NCBI GenBank assembly: GCA_002331335.1
Contig: DCZO01000013.1
Span: 65,443-129,442, forward strand
DNA length: 64,000 nucleotides
Reading direction: 5' to 3'
Origin: Nitrospira sp. UBA2082
GTDB lineage: Bacteria; Nitrospirota; Nitrospiria; Nitrospirales; Nitrospiraceae
Shown here: in pieces, positions 7,792-15,919 of the stretch
Numbering within the stretch: the first letter of the stretch is position 1
Layout of the letters: each line of letters opens with the position of its first letter
Made by a program: the position numbers and the translations under genes
Notes under the pieces: generated by a model
The model's database searches: none
The model's input: the letters and a program-made list of their open reading frames with translations, nothing else
What the model was told of the DNA's origin: nothing

Positions 7792-9138
7792 ATGAAAGAA
7801 ATCTTGATGCTCGGCGCCGGATCGGTCGGCGGATTTTTCGGGGCGCGATTGGCCAGGCAGAATCCCGGCGTATCGTTCTTGCTGCGGCCCAATACGCTGG
7901 CGGCGGTGAAACGAAATGGGTTGACGATCCGCAGCGTCGACGGGACGTTTACGGTCAGACCGCAGGCCGCCTCGGATGCGCGGGAACTTCCCCGGCCTGA
8001 CCTCATCGTGCTTGGAGTGAAGGCCTATGATCTCGACGAAGTCCTGGACCAGATTGAGCCGGTTCTCACGGACAAGACAGTGATCCTCACGTTGCAGAAC
8101 GGGATCGATACCGAAGATCGTCTGCTCGCGCGCCTTCAGCGGGATTGCGTCGTGGGCGGAGTCGCCTATATCTATTCCAAGATCGCCGAGCCCGGCGTGA
8201 TCGATCACTATAAGAAAGGCGCTGTGGCCATCGGAGAACTGATGGGCCATGAGAGTACGCGGTTGTTGGCCATCCGAGATCTCTTCGCTTCAGCCGGGAT
8301 TCCATGCCACTTGTCTAAAGACATTCGTCGGGCCAAATGGGAGAAGATGTGCTGGAACTGCGTCTTTAACCCGATCACCGTGCTTATTGACGACCATGTG
8401 GCCAAGGCACTGGATCACCCGGAGATGACGGGCGTGATCCGGCAAATCGTCGGGGAAGTGGCGGCGGTCTCGGCCGCGCTGAAGGTGCCGCTGCCAGCGG
8501 ATATGCCGGAACGGGTCGTCAAAACTACGCAGGAAATTCGTGACATTCACACCTCCATGTATGACGATTGGAAGGCGGGCCGGCGAACAGAAATCGACTA
8601 TCTGAATGGCTATATCGTGAAGAAGGGACGCGAACTGGGTATTCCCACTCCGGTGAACGAAGCCCTGACGGCGATGATCAAGACGATTACTGAGAAGGAA
8701 CACACCGGTCCAGGCTGGATACGGATTGAAGGGGCGGTGGTTCAACCGGTGTCATTCGACCGCACGGCCATTGCGGCTTTGCCGGCGGAGCACTATCTCG
8801 ATGTGTCAACGGTCATGCCGGACATGAAGGGGCGGGGGATCCGGCTGAAAGGATTGCTCGATATTCCGGCCTTGGCGATCGATGCGGATCATGTCGCCTT
8901 TCATGCCGTGGATGGAAAGTATTCGGCCTGTCTCACGCTTCAACAAGCCAGAGAGTACGGCGTACTCGTCTTTGAACTCGATGGAGCGCCATTGCCCGAT
9001 GCGAAGGGTGGCCCGTTTCGCCTGATCACACCCGGTCTGGGCGATCTCTGCGCCAACGTGAAGGGTGTAGGACGCATCGAGATCACCAAAGGGCCAGGTC
9101 GGGACACCAGACAGACGGTCTGTCCGCCGTCCCCTTGA
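7792..9138 (+). CDS. Ketopantoate-reductase-like protein fused to a molybdopterin-oxidoreductase-like domain
   Basis: Residues 1-300 are a PanE/ApbA-type reductase: GAGSVGGFFGARL (Rossmann loop from residue 8), the IRRAKWEKMCWNC segment with the catalytic-type Lys, and the C-terminal helical domain with PTPVNEAL. Residues 305-448 (from GWIRIEGAVVQP) look like the sulfite-oxidase-type molybdopterin-binding fold: GIRLKGLLDI, DGKYSACLTLQQA and CANVKGVGRIEI. The Cys that ligates molybdenum in active members, expected near VSTVMPDM, is absent. Ordinary PanE is about 300 residues. Pantothenate synthesis is possible, but the fusion suggests another ketoacid or a regulatory role. Confidence 0.8.
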   Translation: MKEILMLGAGSVGGFFGARLARQNPGVSFLLRPNTLAAVKRNGLTIRSVDGTFTVRPQAASDARELPRPDLIVLGVKAYDLDEVLDQIEPVLTDKTVILTLQNGIDTEDRLLARLQRDCVVGGVAYIYSKIAEPGVIDHYKKGAVAIGELMGHESTRLLAIRDLFASAGIPCHLSKDIRRAKWEKMCWNCVFNPITVLIDDHVAKALDHPEMTGVIRQIVGEVAAVSAALKVPLPADMPERVVKTTQEIRDIHTSMYDDWKAGRRTEIDYLNGYIVKKGRELGIPTPVNEALTAMIKTITEKEHTGPGWIRIEGAVVQPVSFDRTAIAALPAEHYLDVSTVMPDMKGRGIRLKGLLDIPALAIDADHVAFHAVDGKYSACLTLQQAREYGVLVFELDGAPLPDAKGGPFRLITPGLGDLCANVKGVGRIEITKGPGRDTRQTVCPPSP

Positions 9139-9160
9139 ATTGACCGAGAGGACATAAGTC

Positions 9161-9925
9161 ATGACCTCTGGGGTGGCTCGCGTTGTTGCTCTCGGTGCAA
9201 GTAATCTTACGCGCGGGTTTCAGACCGTCGTGGGGACCGCCCGATCATTCTGGGGGCCGGATGTCGAAGTCTTCGCGGCGCTCGGTCATGGGCGATCCTA
9301 TGGCGCCCCGAGTCAGTTTATCTTTCGCACCTTGCCCGGCATTCTCAAATCGGGGCTCTGGGCTGAATTGGAGCGTCGTCCTCACGTGGCCACTCGAGGC
9401 CTGGTCACCGATGTCGGCAATGACATCATGTATGGCTTCTCAGCGGAACGGACACTTGGATGGGTCGAGGAGGTGCTCGAACGTTTACGCCGTGTCACAC
9501 GGGACATCGTGCTGACAGATCTTCCACTTACGAGTGTCCGCCGGCTCTCAAATCTCAAGTTCTTGGCCTTTCGCACGGCGTTGGTACCGTCCTGCCGGTT
9601 GTCGTTGGCTCAAGTCATCCACAGGGCAGAACGGGTCAATGAGGGTTTGGCCGTATTGGCCGAGACGTACGGTGCTACATTGTTTCGGCTGGATCCGGAC
9701 TGGTACGGGTTCGACCCGATCCACGTTCGTCCTTCGCAATGGCGGCCGGCGTGGCAGCAGATTCTTGGGGTTGAACCCCGGGAGGAGTTCGGTAGGGGCT
9801 CAACCATTGAGAGCATGAAGCTCTATCTTCTGCGTCCTGAGCGCCGCTGGCTGTTCGGCAGAGAGCAGGTCACGCCGCAAGTCGGCGTGACACTCCGATC
9901 CGGCGGGCATGTGTGGCTGTACTAG
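9161..9925 (+). CDS. SGNH/GDSL-type hydrolase-like protein
   Basis: The 254-residue protein carries the block pattern of SGNH hydrolases: LGASNLTRG (block I, Ser14), DVGNDIMYG (block III, GxND) and DPIHVRPS at about 185 (block V, DxxH). That gives a likely Ser-Asp-His esterase or lipase site. No signal peptide is visible, so it is probably cytoplasmic. It starts 22 nt after the PanE-fusion stop with GAGAGGAC upstream and is probably co-transcribed with it. The substrate is unknown. Confidence 0.75.
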   Translation: MTSGVARVVALGASNLTRGFQTVVGTARSFWGPDVEVFAALGHGRSYGAPSQFIFRTLPGILKSGLWAELERRPHVATRGLVTDVGNDIMYGFSAERTLGWVEEVLERLRRVTRDIVLTDLPLTSVRRLSNLKFLAFRTALVPSCRLSLAQVIHRAERVNEGLAVLAETYGATLFRLDPDWYGFDPIHVRPSQWRPAWQQILGVEPREEFGRGSTIESMKLYLLRPERRWLFGREQVTPQVGVTLRSGGHVWLY

Positions 9926-9997
9926 CGAGAAATTCCACTCGGATTGCTATTGCCGAGGCGAGGGAGTAAGAACCTCTTCCCACTGAGCGAGGACCGT

Positions 9998-10345
9998 GTG
10001 GCTGACATACGCGAGATCTATGGGACCCTGATGCGTCGCGCGATCACAGGCGCGATTCTTGGCGCCATTGCGGGGGCCATTCAGATGGGATTCTTCAAAC
10101 AGGGCTGGATGCAGCTGTTCGCGGCAATAGCTGCCGGGGTCGTGTATATGGCTGCATGGGTGCTCTTTACCGATTGGCTGAAGCTCGCGGGCGGCCAGGT
10201 TCTTCTTGGCGCAGTAGCCGGTCTCCTTGCCGCCATTCTGTGGTGGGCCATCGCCGTACCTGCGGAAAATGCCTTCATCCAGGCGATTGTTGCCGGCACC
10301 TGTTTTGGGGCAGCCTATGCCTGGTCTGATCGCAGGATGACTTGA
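9998..10345 (+). CDS. Small membrane protein of unknown function
   Basis: From the GTG at 9998, preceded by GCGAGGA, the protein is about 115 residues. An in-frame TTG at 9944 would add 18 residues but has no clear ribosome-binding site. There are four hydrophobic segments: ITGAILGAIAGAIQMGFF, LFAAIAAGVVYMAAWVLF, VLLGAVAGLLAAILWWAIAV and AIVAGTCFGAAYAW. Gly/Ala zipper-like spacing suggests tight helix packing. I do not recognise the family. The start is uncertain. Confidence 0.6.
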   Translation: MADIREIYGTLMRRAITGAILGAIAGAIQMGFFKQGWMQLFAAIAAGVVYMAAWVLFTDWLKLAGGQVLLGAVAGLLAAILWWAIAVPAENAFIQAIVAGTCFGAAYAWSDRRMT

Positions 10346-10412
10346 ATTGCGTTCCGCGTGATGCATCACGGAACAGGGTTGCCTCAGCACCAACTCCAGA
10401 ACTCATGACAGA

Positions 10413-10736
10413 ATGGTTCTCATGTGTTATGATTTTCCCGTGAAATCGAACGTCCCAATGGCGGTTTGTTCCCCTTGTTCCCCGAGGGTGGTAGGCTTCG
10501 TCCTGTTGCTGTGTGTCTGTGTCCTCATCCAGATGCTTGGAATGCCAGCCACGTTCGTGGATATACTGAGCTCCGATGCGCTCGTAAAGGTGGAGCCCGT
10601 CTCGGAGGATCATTCGGCTCCGTCCCCCTCACCCGAGCCGGAGAGACCTGGATTTCTCACTGCGTTCACTGAGTATCGTCCTGTACTGCATCTGCCGATA
10701 TTGACCACATCTGTATTTCGTCCCCCTCTCGTTTAG
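10413..10736 (+). CDS. Small single-span membrane protein with QMLG and C-terminal FRPP motifs (paralogue 1)
   Basis: About 107 residues, with one transmembrane segment (VVGFVLLLCVCVLIQMLGMP), a Pro/Ser/Glu-rich middle and the C-terminus SVFRPPLV. The gene at 20757 has the same design: LCVVVMMQMLGAP, an acidic middle and SLFRPPR at the end. The shared LCVxVxxQMLGxP and FRPP show that the two are related and argue that both are real genes. Starts at 10422 and 10458 are also in frame. Function unknown; the segment after the helix is probably periplasmic. Confidence 0.55.
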   Translation: MVLMCYDFPVKSNVPMAVCSPCSPRVVGFVLLLCVCVLIQMLGMPATFVDILSSDALVKVEPVSEDHSAPSPSPEPERPGFLTAFTEYRPVLHLPILTTSVFRPPLV

Positions 10737-10933
10737 CCGTTCCCATTCAATCTAGCGCGACGCTATCTCGATCTGTTGCGTGAGGCCATTTCTCTGAGTG
10801 CGTTTGCCCAGCGCTGGGTCTGACCGGTGTCGCGAACCAATCGAGTCTTAAGAAGCGATTCGGCTTGGGGTTGGAACTAGCTTGCCCCCGGTCGTTCAGA
10901 ATCGATACGAGTCGTCTTACAACGAAGGAGTGC

Positions 10934-11557
10934 ATGATGAACTGCTCGGTATTTCGTTCTGTCTGTATGGCGGTGTTGTTGCTCATGATCGCCGAAATAT
11001 CATTTGGCACTACTGCCGTCGTCGTTCCTCAATCGGTATCAGATACTGTAGAGGTGGATCAAGGTCATGGTGTGCTGCTCGGGGCCAACCATCTCACCAT
11101 TGGACTCATCCGAAATGGACAAGGCCACTCACCTGATCTCACGTGGTCGAATGTGATGACGTGGCGGCTTGAAGAAGTGACAGGTAGGAAGCGGTCTCTG
11201 GCCGTTCAGCTGCCTCTCAATGGTCCATTCGCCATGAGGCTTCCGGTGGGTTCCTATCGTGTCACTCAGATCAGCCTCGATAGTTCCGTGGGGACATGGC
11301 ACGCCGTGCTTCCTACCACATTTGAGATTCGGCCATGGGAATGTACCTCACTGGGGACGTCCATGCTTCAGATGCAAGTGGGATTTGTTACGGGATGGAT
11401 TACGCGCCGGGTTCACGCGGAACAGGAGCTTGTGGGCAATAATCATGAGCAAATTCATGGAGGAAAAGGATGTTCGACCTCTATTGCCGAGCTTGAGCCG
11501 CACTTGAAGCGTCCGGTTAAGCTAGACCTACGTGGTGAGGGGTCGAGTCCAAACTGA
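10934..11557 (+). CDS. Secreted protein of unknown function
   Basis: AAGGAG at 10925-10930 precedes two consecutive ATG codons at 10934 and 10937. The N-terminus (CSVFRSVCMAVLLLMIAEISFG) is a clear signal peptide. The roughly 205-residue product is rich in beta-strand-like segments; MRLPVGSYRVTQISLDSS resembles strands of transthyretin/carboxypeptidase-regulatory-like folds. The last 40 residues are polar. It has no clear enzyme motif and sits alone between the small membrane protein and a long non-coding spacer. I do not recognise the family. Confidence 0.6.
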   Translation: MMNCSVFRSVCMAVLLLMIAEISFGTTAVVVPQSVSDTVEVDQGHGVLLGANHLTIGLIRNGQGHSPDLTWSNVMTWRLEEVTGRKRSLAVQLPLNGPFAMRLPVGSYRVTQISLDSSVGTWHAVLPTTFEIRPWECTSLGTSMLQMQVGFVTGWITRRVHAEQELVGNNHEQIHGGKGCSTSIAELEPHLKRPVKLDLRGEGSSPN

Positions 11558-11916
11558 GTAGACAGGAGGACGTTGTTCGAAGCGGCAGGGCAAGGAATCG
11601 TCCTAAATGATGCGGGTGTGACATACAGGGTCGGATGCTCCCCGCTTCTAGGAGGATCAATCTGCCTGCTCTACGTCGCCGACCAGGGCAATCCTGGCCG
11701 GCGATGGTAATTGCGGATTCGAGCCGCCATTCCTGAGCGAGGGAGAGAGCAGACAATACCTCCCCCGGATTGTAGTTGTAGGCTTGTTAAGGAGAGAAAC
11801 GTCTCGCTCTGGCAGGACTGATGCATCCTGACATCTGCTCAAGACAACGGGTGCCAGATTATGATGGCAGAGTGAAATCGAGACCATAGCGATTTCCAGG
11901 ACTCCATCAGACCTTC
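11558..11916. other. Non-coding spacer on the left side of the MarR/RND islet
   Basis: Six-frame reading shows no frame with a convincing start, composition or family. It ends at the MATE tail copy at 11917, so it may hold the scar of the insertion or loss that produced the duplicated tail. I see no transposase fragment and no terminal inverted repeat. Confidence 0.4.
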
Positions 11917-11977
11917 ATCGGATCACCTGAATCTGCCGCCAGTGTTCCGATTGATAGCGCCAGAGTAAAAGCCCCAC
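11917..11977 (-). pseudogene. Duplicated 3'-terminal fragment of a MATE transporter gene (left direct repeat)
   Basis: On the minus strand this segment encodes LLLWRYQSEHWRQIQVIR followed by a stop, identical in protein to the last 18 residues of the MATE gene ending at 17319. The DNA copies differ at several positions, nearly all synonymous (for example CGC/CGG, CAC/CAT and CAG/CAA). Similarity stops immediately outside the segment on both sides. It is a gene remnant, not a functional gene, and forms a direct repeat flanking the 5.3-kb marR-RND islet. Confidence 0.75.
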
Positions 11978-12010
11978 TGAGACCATAGTTAGGATGTGGT
12001 TACTTAGGTG

Positions 12011-12040
12011 TTGACAGAAGGATTCTAATAGGTGTATATG
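12011..12040 (+). promoter_or_regulatory. marR promoter overlapped by the operator
   Basis: TTGACA at 12011-12016 is a perfect -35 hexamer. TATATG at 12035-12040 (spacer 18) or GTATAT (spacer 17) can serve as -10. The -10 lies inside the palindromic GTGTATATGCAC box, so bound MarR would block RNA polymerase. Transcription would begin near 12047, at the start codon itself. Confidence 0.65.
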
Positions 12041-12043
12041 CAC
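12032..12043. promoter_or_regulatory. MarR operator box 1
   Basis: GTGTATATGCAC is an almost perfect 12-bp palindrome and matches two further copies at 12514-12531 and 12655-12666. Its place over the marR -10 region indicates autorepression. Confidence 0.65.
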
Positions 12044-12047
12044 TCGT

Positions 12048-12491
12048 ATGAAACGGGAACATGCTGAAACGTTAAACCAATGTCCTGAGTGTGTGTGTTT
12101 TAATCTGCGTAAGTCAGCCAGGGTGATCACTCGGTTTTACGATGCGATGTTGCAGCCAATTGGAATACAAGGTACACAGTTTTCATTGCTGACGGTTCTC
12201 CATCATACGGGGGAGCTACCGATTACAGAGGTAGCTGAGAAGCTAGGTGTTGACCGGACTACGCTGACCCGTAATCTAAAAATACTGGAAGCTCGTGAGT
12301 TCATTGTAGTTGGACCCGGCAAGGATGGACGAACGAAGTCGGTGAAGTTAACCGATACAGGCCGTGATACGTTGGTGAAAGCATTACCTTATTGGGAGCA
12401 AGCACAGAAGAAAGTTGTTCATGGACTAGGACCATCTCGCTTTAAGGCGTTACTGAAAGAGTTGTCGGCAATCAGGGCCTTGACCAAGTAA
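12048..12491 (+). CDS. MarR-family transcriptional regulator
   Basis: The 147-residue protein is a winged-helix regulator. Residues 55-110 carry the recognition region ITEVAEKLGVDRTTLTRNLKILEAREFIVV and the wing GPGKDGRTKSVKLT. The N-terminus has three cysteines (CPECVC) before the dimer helix, a possible redox or metal-responsive spot but unproven. Codons are AT-richer than in the neighbours. There is no ribosome-binding site, and the promoter predicts a nearly leaderless mRNA. Operator boxes before it and before the RND gene suggest that it represses itself and the pump. Confidence 0.88.
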   Translation: MKREHAETLNQCPECVCFNLRKSARVITRFYDAMLQPIGIQGTQFSLLTVLHHTGELPITEVAEKLGVDRTTLTRNLKILEAREFIVVGPGKDGRTKSVKLTDTGRDTLVKALPYWEQAQKKVVHGLGPSRFKALLKELSAIRALTK

Positions 12492-12513
12492 TCAGCCTAT
12501 TTTTACGGATTGA

Positions 12514-12531
12514 AGAGTGTATATACACTCT
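12514..12531. promoter_or_regulatory. MarR operator box 2 (perfect 18-bp palindrome)
   Basis: AGAGTGTATATACACTCT is its own reverse complement and lies 22 bp after the marR stop codon. It contains the GTGTATATACAC core shared with the other two boxes and is the strongest of the three palindromes. Confidence 0.65.
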
Positions 12532-12654
12532 ACTGGCCGATGATCATATTTGTAGAGACTATGTCGTTAGGCTGTTGAGCGGGAATCTACGCCGATTTCT
12601 TGATTTAAGTTAGGAGGGACAACGATTAAGCGTGGGGTAAGTTTGAGACATTAC

Positions 12655-12666
12655 GTGTATATACAC
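12655..12666. promoter_or_regulatory. MarR operator box 3, before the RND pump gene
   Basis: GTGTATATACAC lies directly before the AAGGAGG ribosome-binding site (12669-12675) of the RND gene. TATATA inside the box could be a -10 element, but no convincing -35 is visible. Binding would repress the pump operon. Confidence 0.6.
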
Positions 12667-12683
12667 CCAAGGAGGGAACGGCA

Positions 12684-15095
12684 ATGAATCAGTTAAGAGG
12701 TCATGGCAGAGCCGAGCAGTTTTTCTGGTGGGTCACCACGCACTCCAAGGCGCTTGTTCTAGCGGGAGTCATGTTAATAGTGAGCCTGGCCGCATTCATC
12801 CCACAGTTGACTATGGATACTTCGGCTGATTCGTTCATTGCTAAGGATAACCCCGCCCGCGTCTATCGAGATCAAGTCAAACAGGTCTTCGGCTTATCAG
12901 ATCCATTTGTGATCGCAGTCATTAATCGTGGGGCCACCGGCGTTTTTAACCCCGAGACGTTGCAATTGGTGCAGTGGCTTACAGATCGAGTCAAAACCAT
13001 TCCCAACGTTGACCCGGACCGAGTGATGAGCCTGGCAACGGAGAACAATATTGTCGGCACTGCTGACGGCATGCAAGTGAAGAAATTTTTCCAGCCGCCG
13101 CCTGTCACGCAGATTCAGGCCGATACGATTCGTGCGGCGATCGCTGATTTCCCGCTCTACCAGGGCAGCCTGGTGGCACGTGATGATACGGCGACCTTGG
13201 TCACGGCTGAAGTTCTTGACGAGATGAAGAACGAGGCGACGTATCAGGCATTCATGAGCCTGGTTCAAGAGGCCCCTCAGCTGCCAGGGGTCGAGCTCCA
13301 TGTGGCTGGCGAAGGGGCGGTCTCTGGATATCTCTTCAACTACATTGACCACGATGCGAAGCGAATCAATCCGGTTGTTGCGATCGTCATCACTCTTGTC
13401 CTCTTCATCGCATTTCGGACGGTGCGCGGGATGCTGCTACCGAATTTGGTCGTACTCGGCACGGCGGCGGCTGCCTTCGGGACCATGGCAGCGGGCGGGG
13501 TCCCATTCTACGTGATTACCAACGGTCTCCTTTCCATCTTGATCGGGATGGCGGTCGCCGAGCCAATCCATCTTCTCACACACTATTACGAAGTGGGTCG
13601 CGCTCATCCCAATCTCACCCATCAGGAAGTGATAGTTCGTACCATGACCGACGTCTGGAAGCCCCTGACAATGACTATTCTCACCACAGTGGTTGGCTTC
13701 ATTTCGCTCTATGCGTCCGGCGGGATGCCGCCAATGCAGTATTTTGGTCTCTTTGCGTCCATTGGGATAACGGGGGCTTGGGCCTATGGCCTGGTATTTA
13801 TTCCGGCTGCATTGATGTTGGTGCCATTCAAGCCTTCCCCTGCGATCAAAGGCGACCAGACGATTGACCGCTATGGTCAGTTTGTGACGGCATTGGGTCG
13901 CTTTGCGATTCGCCGACCTAGGCTCATTCTCAGCGTGACACTCATCGTTGCCGTATTGGGGACGATCGGTGCGTTTCGGCTCATCATCGAGGAGGCGACG
14001 ATCGAAAACTTTCAGCATGATGAACCCATTTATCGCGCAGACAAAGTGATCAACCAGGTGATGGACGGAACCAACTACCTGGATATTGTGGTGGAGACCC
14101 CAACACCTGAGGGCTTGTTCAACCCGGACGCACTTCATCGCATCGAGGCCCTCCAGAGATTTATCGAAACGTTGCCTGGCGTTGGTGGGACGACGTCGGT
14201 GGTCGACTACGTGAAGCAGATGAATCGGTCGATTAACGAAAACCGCAAGGACGCGTATAGCATTCCCGATAACCGAGACCTTGTGGCGCAACTCTTCCTG
14301 CTCTACTCCGCCTCCGCCGATCCGACAGATTTCCAGCAGGAAATTGACTACGAATATCGACGGGCCAACATTCGCGCCAGTATCAAAACGTCCCATTACG
14401 TGAACAACCGGGTGGTGATTGAACAGGTTGAACAGTATCTCCTCAAGCAATTCAATAGTAATGAGCTCGTGGGGCATTTGAGCGGACGTGTGAACGTCAA
14501 CCATCATTGGCTAGAGACCATTGCTTCCACACACTTCGTCAGTGAAGGCATCGCTTTGGTCATTAGCTGGCTCATGGCTTCCTGGCTGTTTCGTTCGTTT
14601 GGCGCCGGCCTCTTCACATTAGTCCCAGTGTTTGCCTCTGTCCTTCTTGTGTACGGCATTATGGGATTTGGTGGGATTTGGCTTGCCGTTGGGACCTCCA
14701 TGTTTGCGGCCATTGCGACCGGGCTGGCGATCGATTTTGGCCAGCATACGACCCAGCGGATTCGTGAGCTCATGCGATCCGGTGTTGGCACGTTTGAGGA
14801 ACGGATGGTGAACTTTTTCCCGTCTACGGGGCGGGCACTGTTCTTCAACTTCCTGGCCATGAGCCTTGGGTTCGGCACTCTCATGATCAGTGCGGTGCCG
14901 CCACTGATCCGTTTCGGGGCGTTGGTAGCTGTGGCCATGGCCGTGAGTTTTCTCGCCAGCATCACGGTTATGCCGGCACTGGCGACGGTGTTTCGTCCTC
15001 ACTTTCTTGGGTTTGAGACGCCCGATCAGGAAGCAGCTCAGGCAGTGCAATTTAACCCGGTCTTATCCGTGTCTACCATGGAGGAAGGAAGGTAA
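12684..15095 (+). CDS. RND-superfamily exporter of the HAE3/MMPL type
   Basis: The 803-residue inner-membrane protein has the duplicated RND layout: an N-terminal helix (about 25-45), a periplasmic domain, five helices around 230-400 with GMAVAEPIHLLTHYY, a helix near 420, a second periplasmic domain and five helices near 640-790 with ATGLAIDFGQHTTQR. The length and the Patched-like organisation fit HAE3/MMPL transporters, which move lipids or other hydrophobic molecules, rather than the 1000-residue drug or metal pumps. A strong AAGGAGG precedes the ATG. With the next two genes it forms an envelope-spanning export or lipid-transport set under MarR control. Confidence 0.85.
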   Translation: MNQLRGHGRAEQFFWWVTTHSKALVLAGVMLIVSLAAFIPQLTMDTSADSFIAKDNPARVYRDQVKQVFGLSDPFVIAVINRGATGVFNPETLQLVQWLTDRVKTIPNVDPDRVMSLATENNIVGTADGMQVKKFFQPPPVTQIQADTIRAAIADFPLYQGSLVARDDTATLVTAEVLDEMKNEATYQAFMSLVQEAPQLPGVELHVAGEGAVSGYLFNYIDHDAKRINPVVAIVITLVLFIAFRTVRGMLLPNLVVLGTAAAAFGTMAAGGVPFYVITNGLLSILIGMAVAEPIHLLTHYYEVGRAHPNLTHQEVIVRTMTDVWKPLTMTILTTVVGFISLYASGGMPPMQYFGLFASIGITGAWAYGLVFIPAALMLVPFKPSPAIKGDQTIDRYGQFVTALGRFAIRRPRLILSVTLIVAVLGTIGAFRLIIEEATIENFQHDEPIYRADKVINQVMDGTNYLDIVVETPTPEGLFNPDALHRIEALQRFIETLPGVGGTTSVVDYVKQMNRSINENRKDAYSIPDNRDLVAQLFLLYSASADPTDFQQEIDYEYRRANIRASIKTSHYVNNRVVIEQVEQYLLKQFNSNELVGHLSGRVNVNHHWLETIASTHFVSEGIALVISWLMASWLFRSFGAGLFTLVPVFASVLLVYGIMGFGGIWLAVGTSMFAAIATGLAIDFGQHTTQRIRELMRSGVGTFEERMVNFFPSTGRALFFNFLAMSLGFGTLMISAVPPLIRFGALVAVAMAVSFLASITVMPALATVFRPHFLGFETPDQEAAQAVQFNPVLSVSTMEEGR

Positions 15096-15100
15096 TTCCT

Positions 15101-15913
15101 ATGCGATCGCACATACAGAACCTGTTTATTGCGCTCTTTCTGTTGATTCCTTTGTCCGTATCCGATGTTGCAGCGGAATCCTTGCTCTCAGGCGAAGAAA
15201 TCGCTCGACGTATCAATGCTCGTAACGAAGGAGAGGTCGTCTCGCGCTTTATTACTATGGCAATGACGGATCGCAGCGGCACCGAACGAGTACGGGAAAC
15301 AAAGAGCCTCCGAAAGTATTTCGGGAAAGAGAAACGCACCATCATCTTCTATTTGAGTCCTTCGAATATTAAGGATACGGCATTTTTGACCTACGATTAC
15401 CCGGAAGCTGATCGAGACGATGATCAATGGTTGTACTTGCCCGCCGCCAGAAAAGTTCGCCGTATTTCCGCGTCTGATCGCGGGGACTACTTCCTCGGGA
15501 CGGACTTTACGTATGAAGACATTCGCAAGGAAACCAAGGTTGGGATTGAGGATTACTCTTGGAAAACTCTCGGCGAGGAGACTATCGACGGTCATCGGTG
15601 CTTTCTCGTGGAAGAGATTCCTGTGAATGAAAAAATGGCCCAGGAATTAGGCTACAGCAAAGTGCAGTCCTGGATTGATGCCGAGATCTGGATGGTTCGT
15701 CAAGCCAAGTACTGGGATGTGGCGGGTAATCCGTTAAAGACCCTCCAGGTCAGGGAGATCACATTGATCCAGGATATCTGGACAGCCCATCAACTATCCG
15801 CCGAAAACCACAAGACCGGCCACAAGACTGTGTTTACCTTCAAAGATGTGAACTATGGGCAAAGTGTCAAGGATGAAATGTTCACAGAAGATGCGTTGCG
15901 ACGCGGATATTAA
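15101..15913 (+). CDS. LolA-like periplasmic protein (outer membrane lipoprotein-sorting type)
   Basis: The 270-residue product has a signal peptide (LFIALFLLIPLSVSDVAA). Its body matches the LolA-like fold often encoded beside MMPL pumps: RYIxMxMTDRSG-type strand, the RDDDQWLYLPAARKVRRIS segment near residues 105-125, DFTYEDI and YSKVQSWIDAEIWM. Family members have a half-barrel that can hold lipids, so it may ferry substrate between the pump and the outer membrane; this is inference. GGAAGGAAGG precedes the ATG, 5 nt after the RND stop, so coupling with the pump is likely. Confidence 0.85.
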   Translation: MRSHIQNLFIALFLLIPLSVSDVAAESLLSGEEIARRINARNEGEVVSRFITMAMTDRSGTERVRETKSLRKYFGKEKRTIIFYLSPSNIKDTAFLTYDYPEADRDDDQWLYLPAARKVRRISASDRGDYFLGTDFTYEDIRKETKVGIEDYSWKTLGEETIDGHRCFLVEEIPVNEKMAQELGYSKVQSWIDAEIWMVRQAKYWDVAGNPLKTLQVREITLIQDIWTAHQLSAENHKTGHKTVFTFKDVNYGQSVKDEMFTEDALRRGY

Positions 15914-15919
15914 TGAGTC

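Noticed and set aside
11915..12130. A 71-codon minus-strand frame ending in the MATE C-terminal sequence
   Set aside because: Only the last ~19 codons match a protein family; the upstream part is antisense to marR and its promoter. Treated as a gene-tail remnant.
13437..14507. A 356-codon minus-strand frame inside the RND gene
   Set aside because: Antisense shadow of a strongly supported RND protein; no recognisable motifs.
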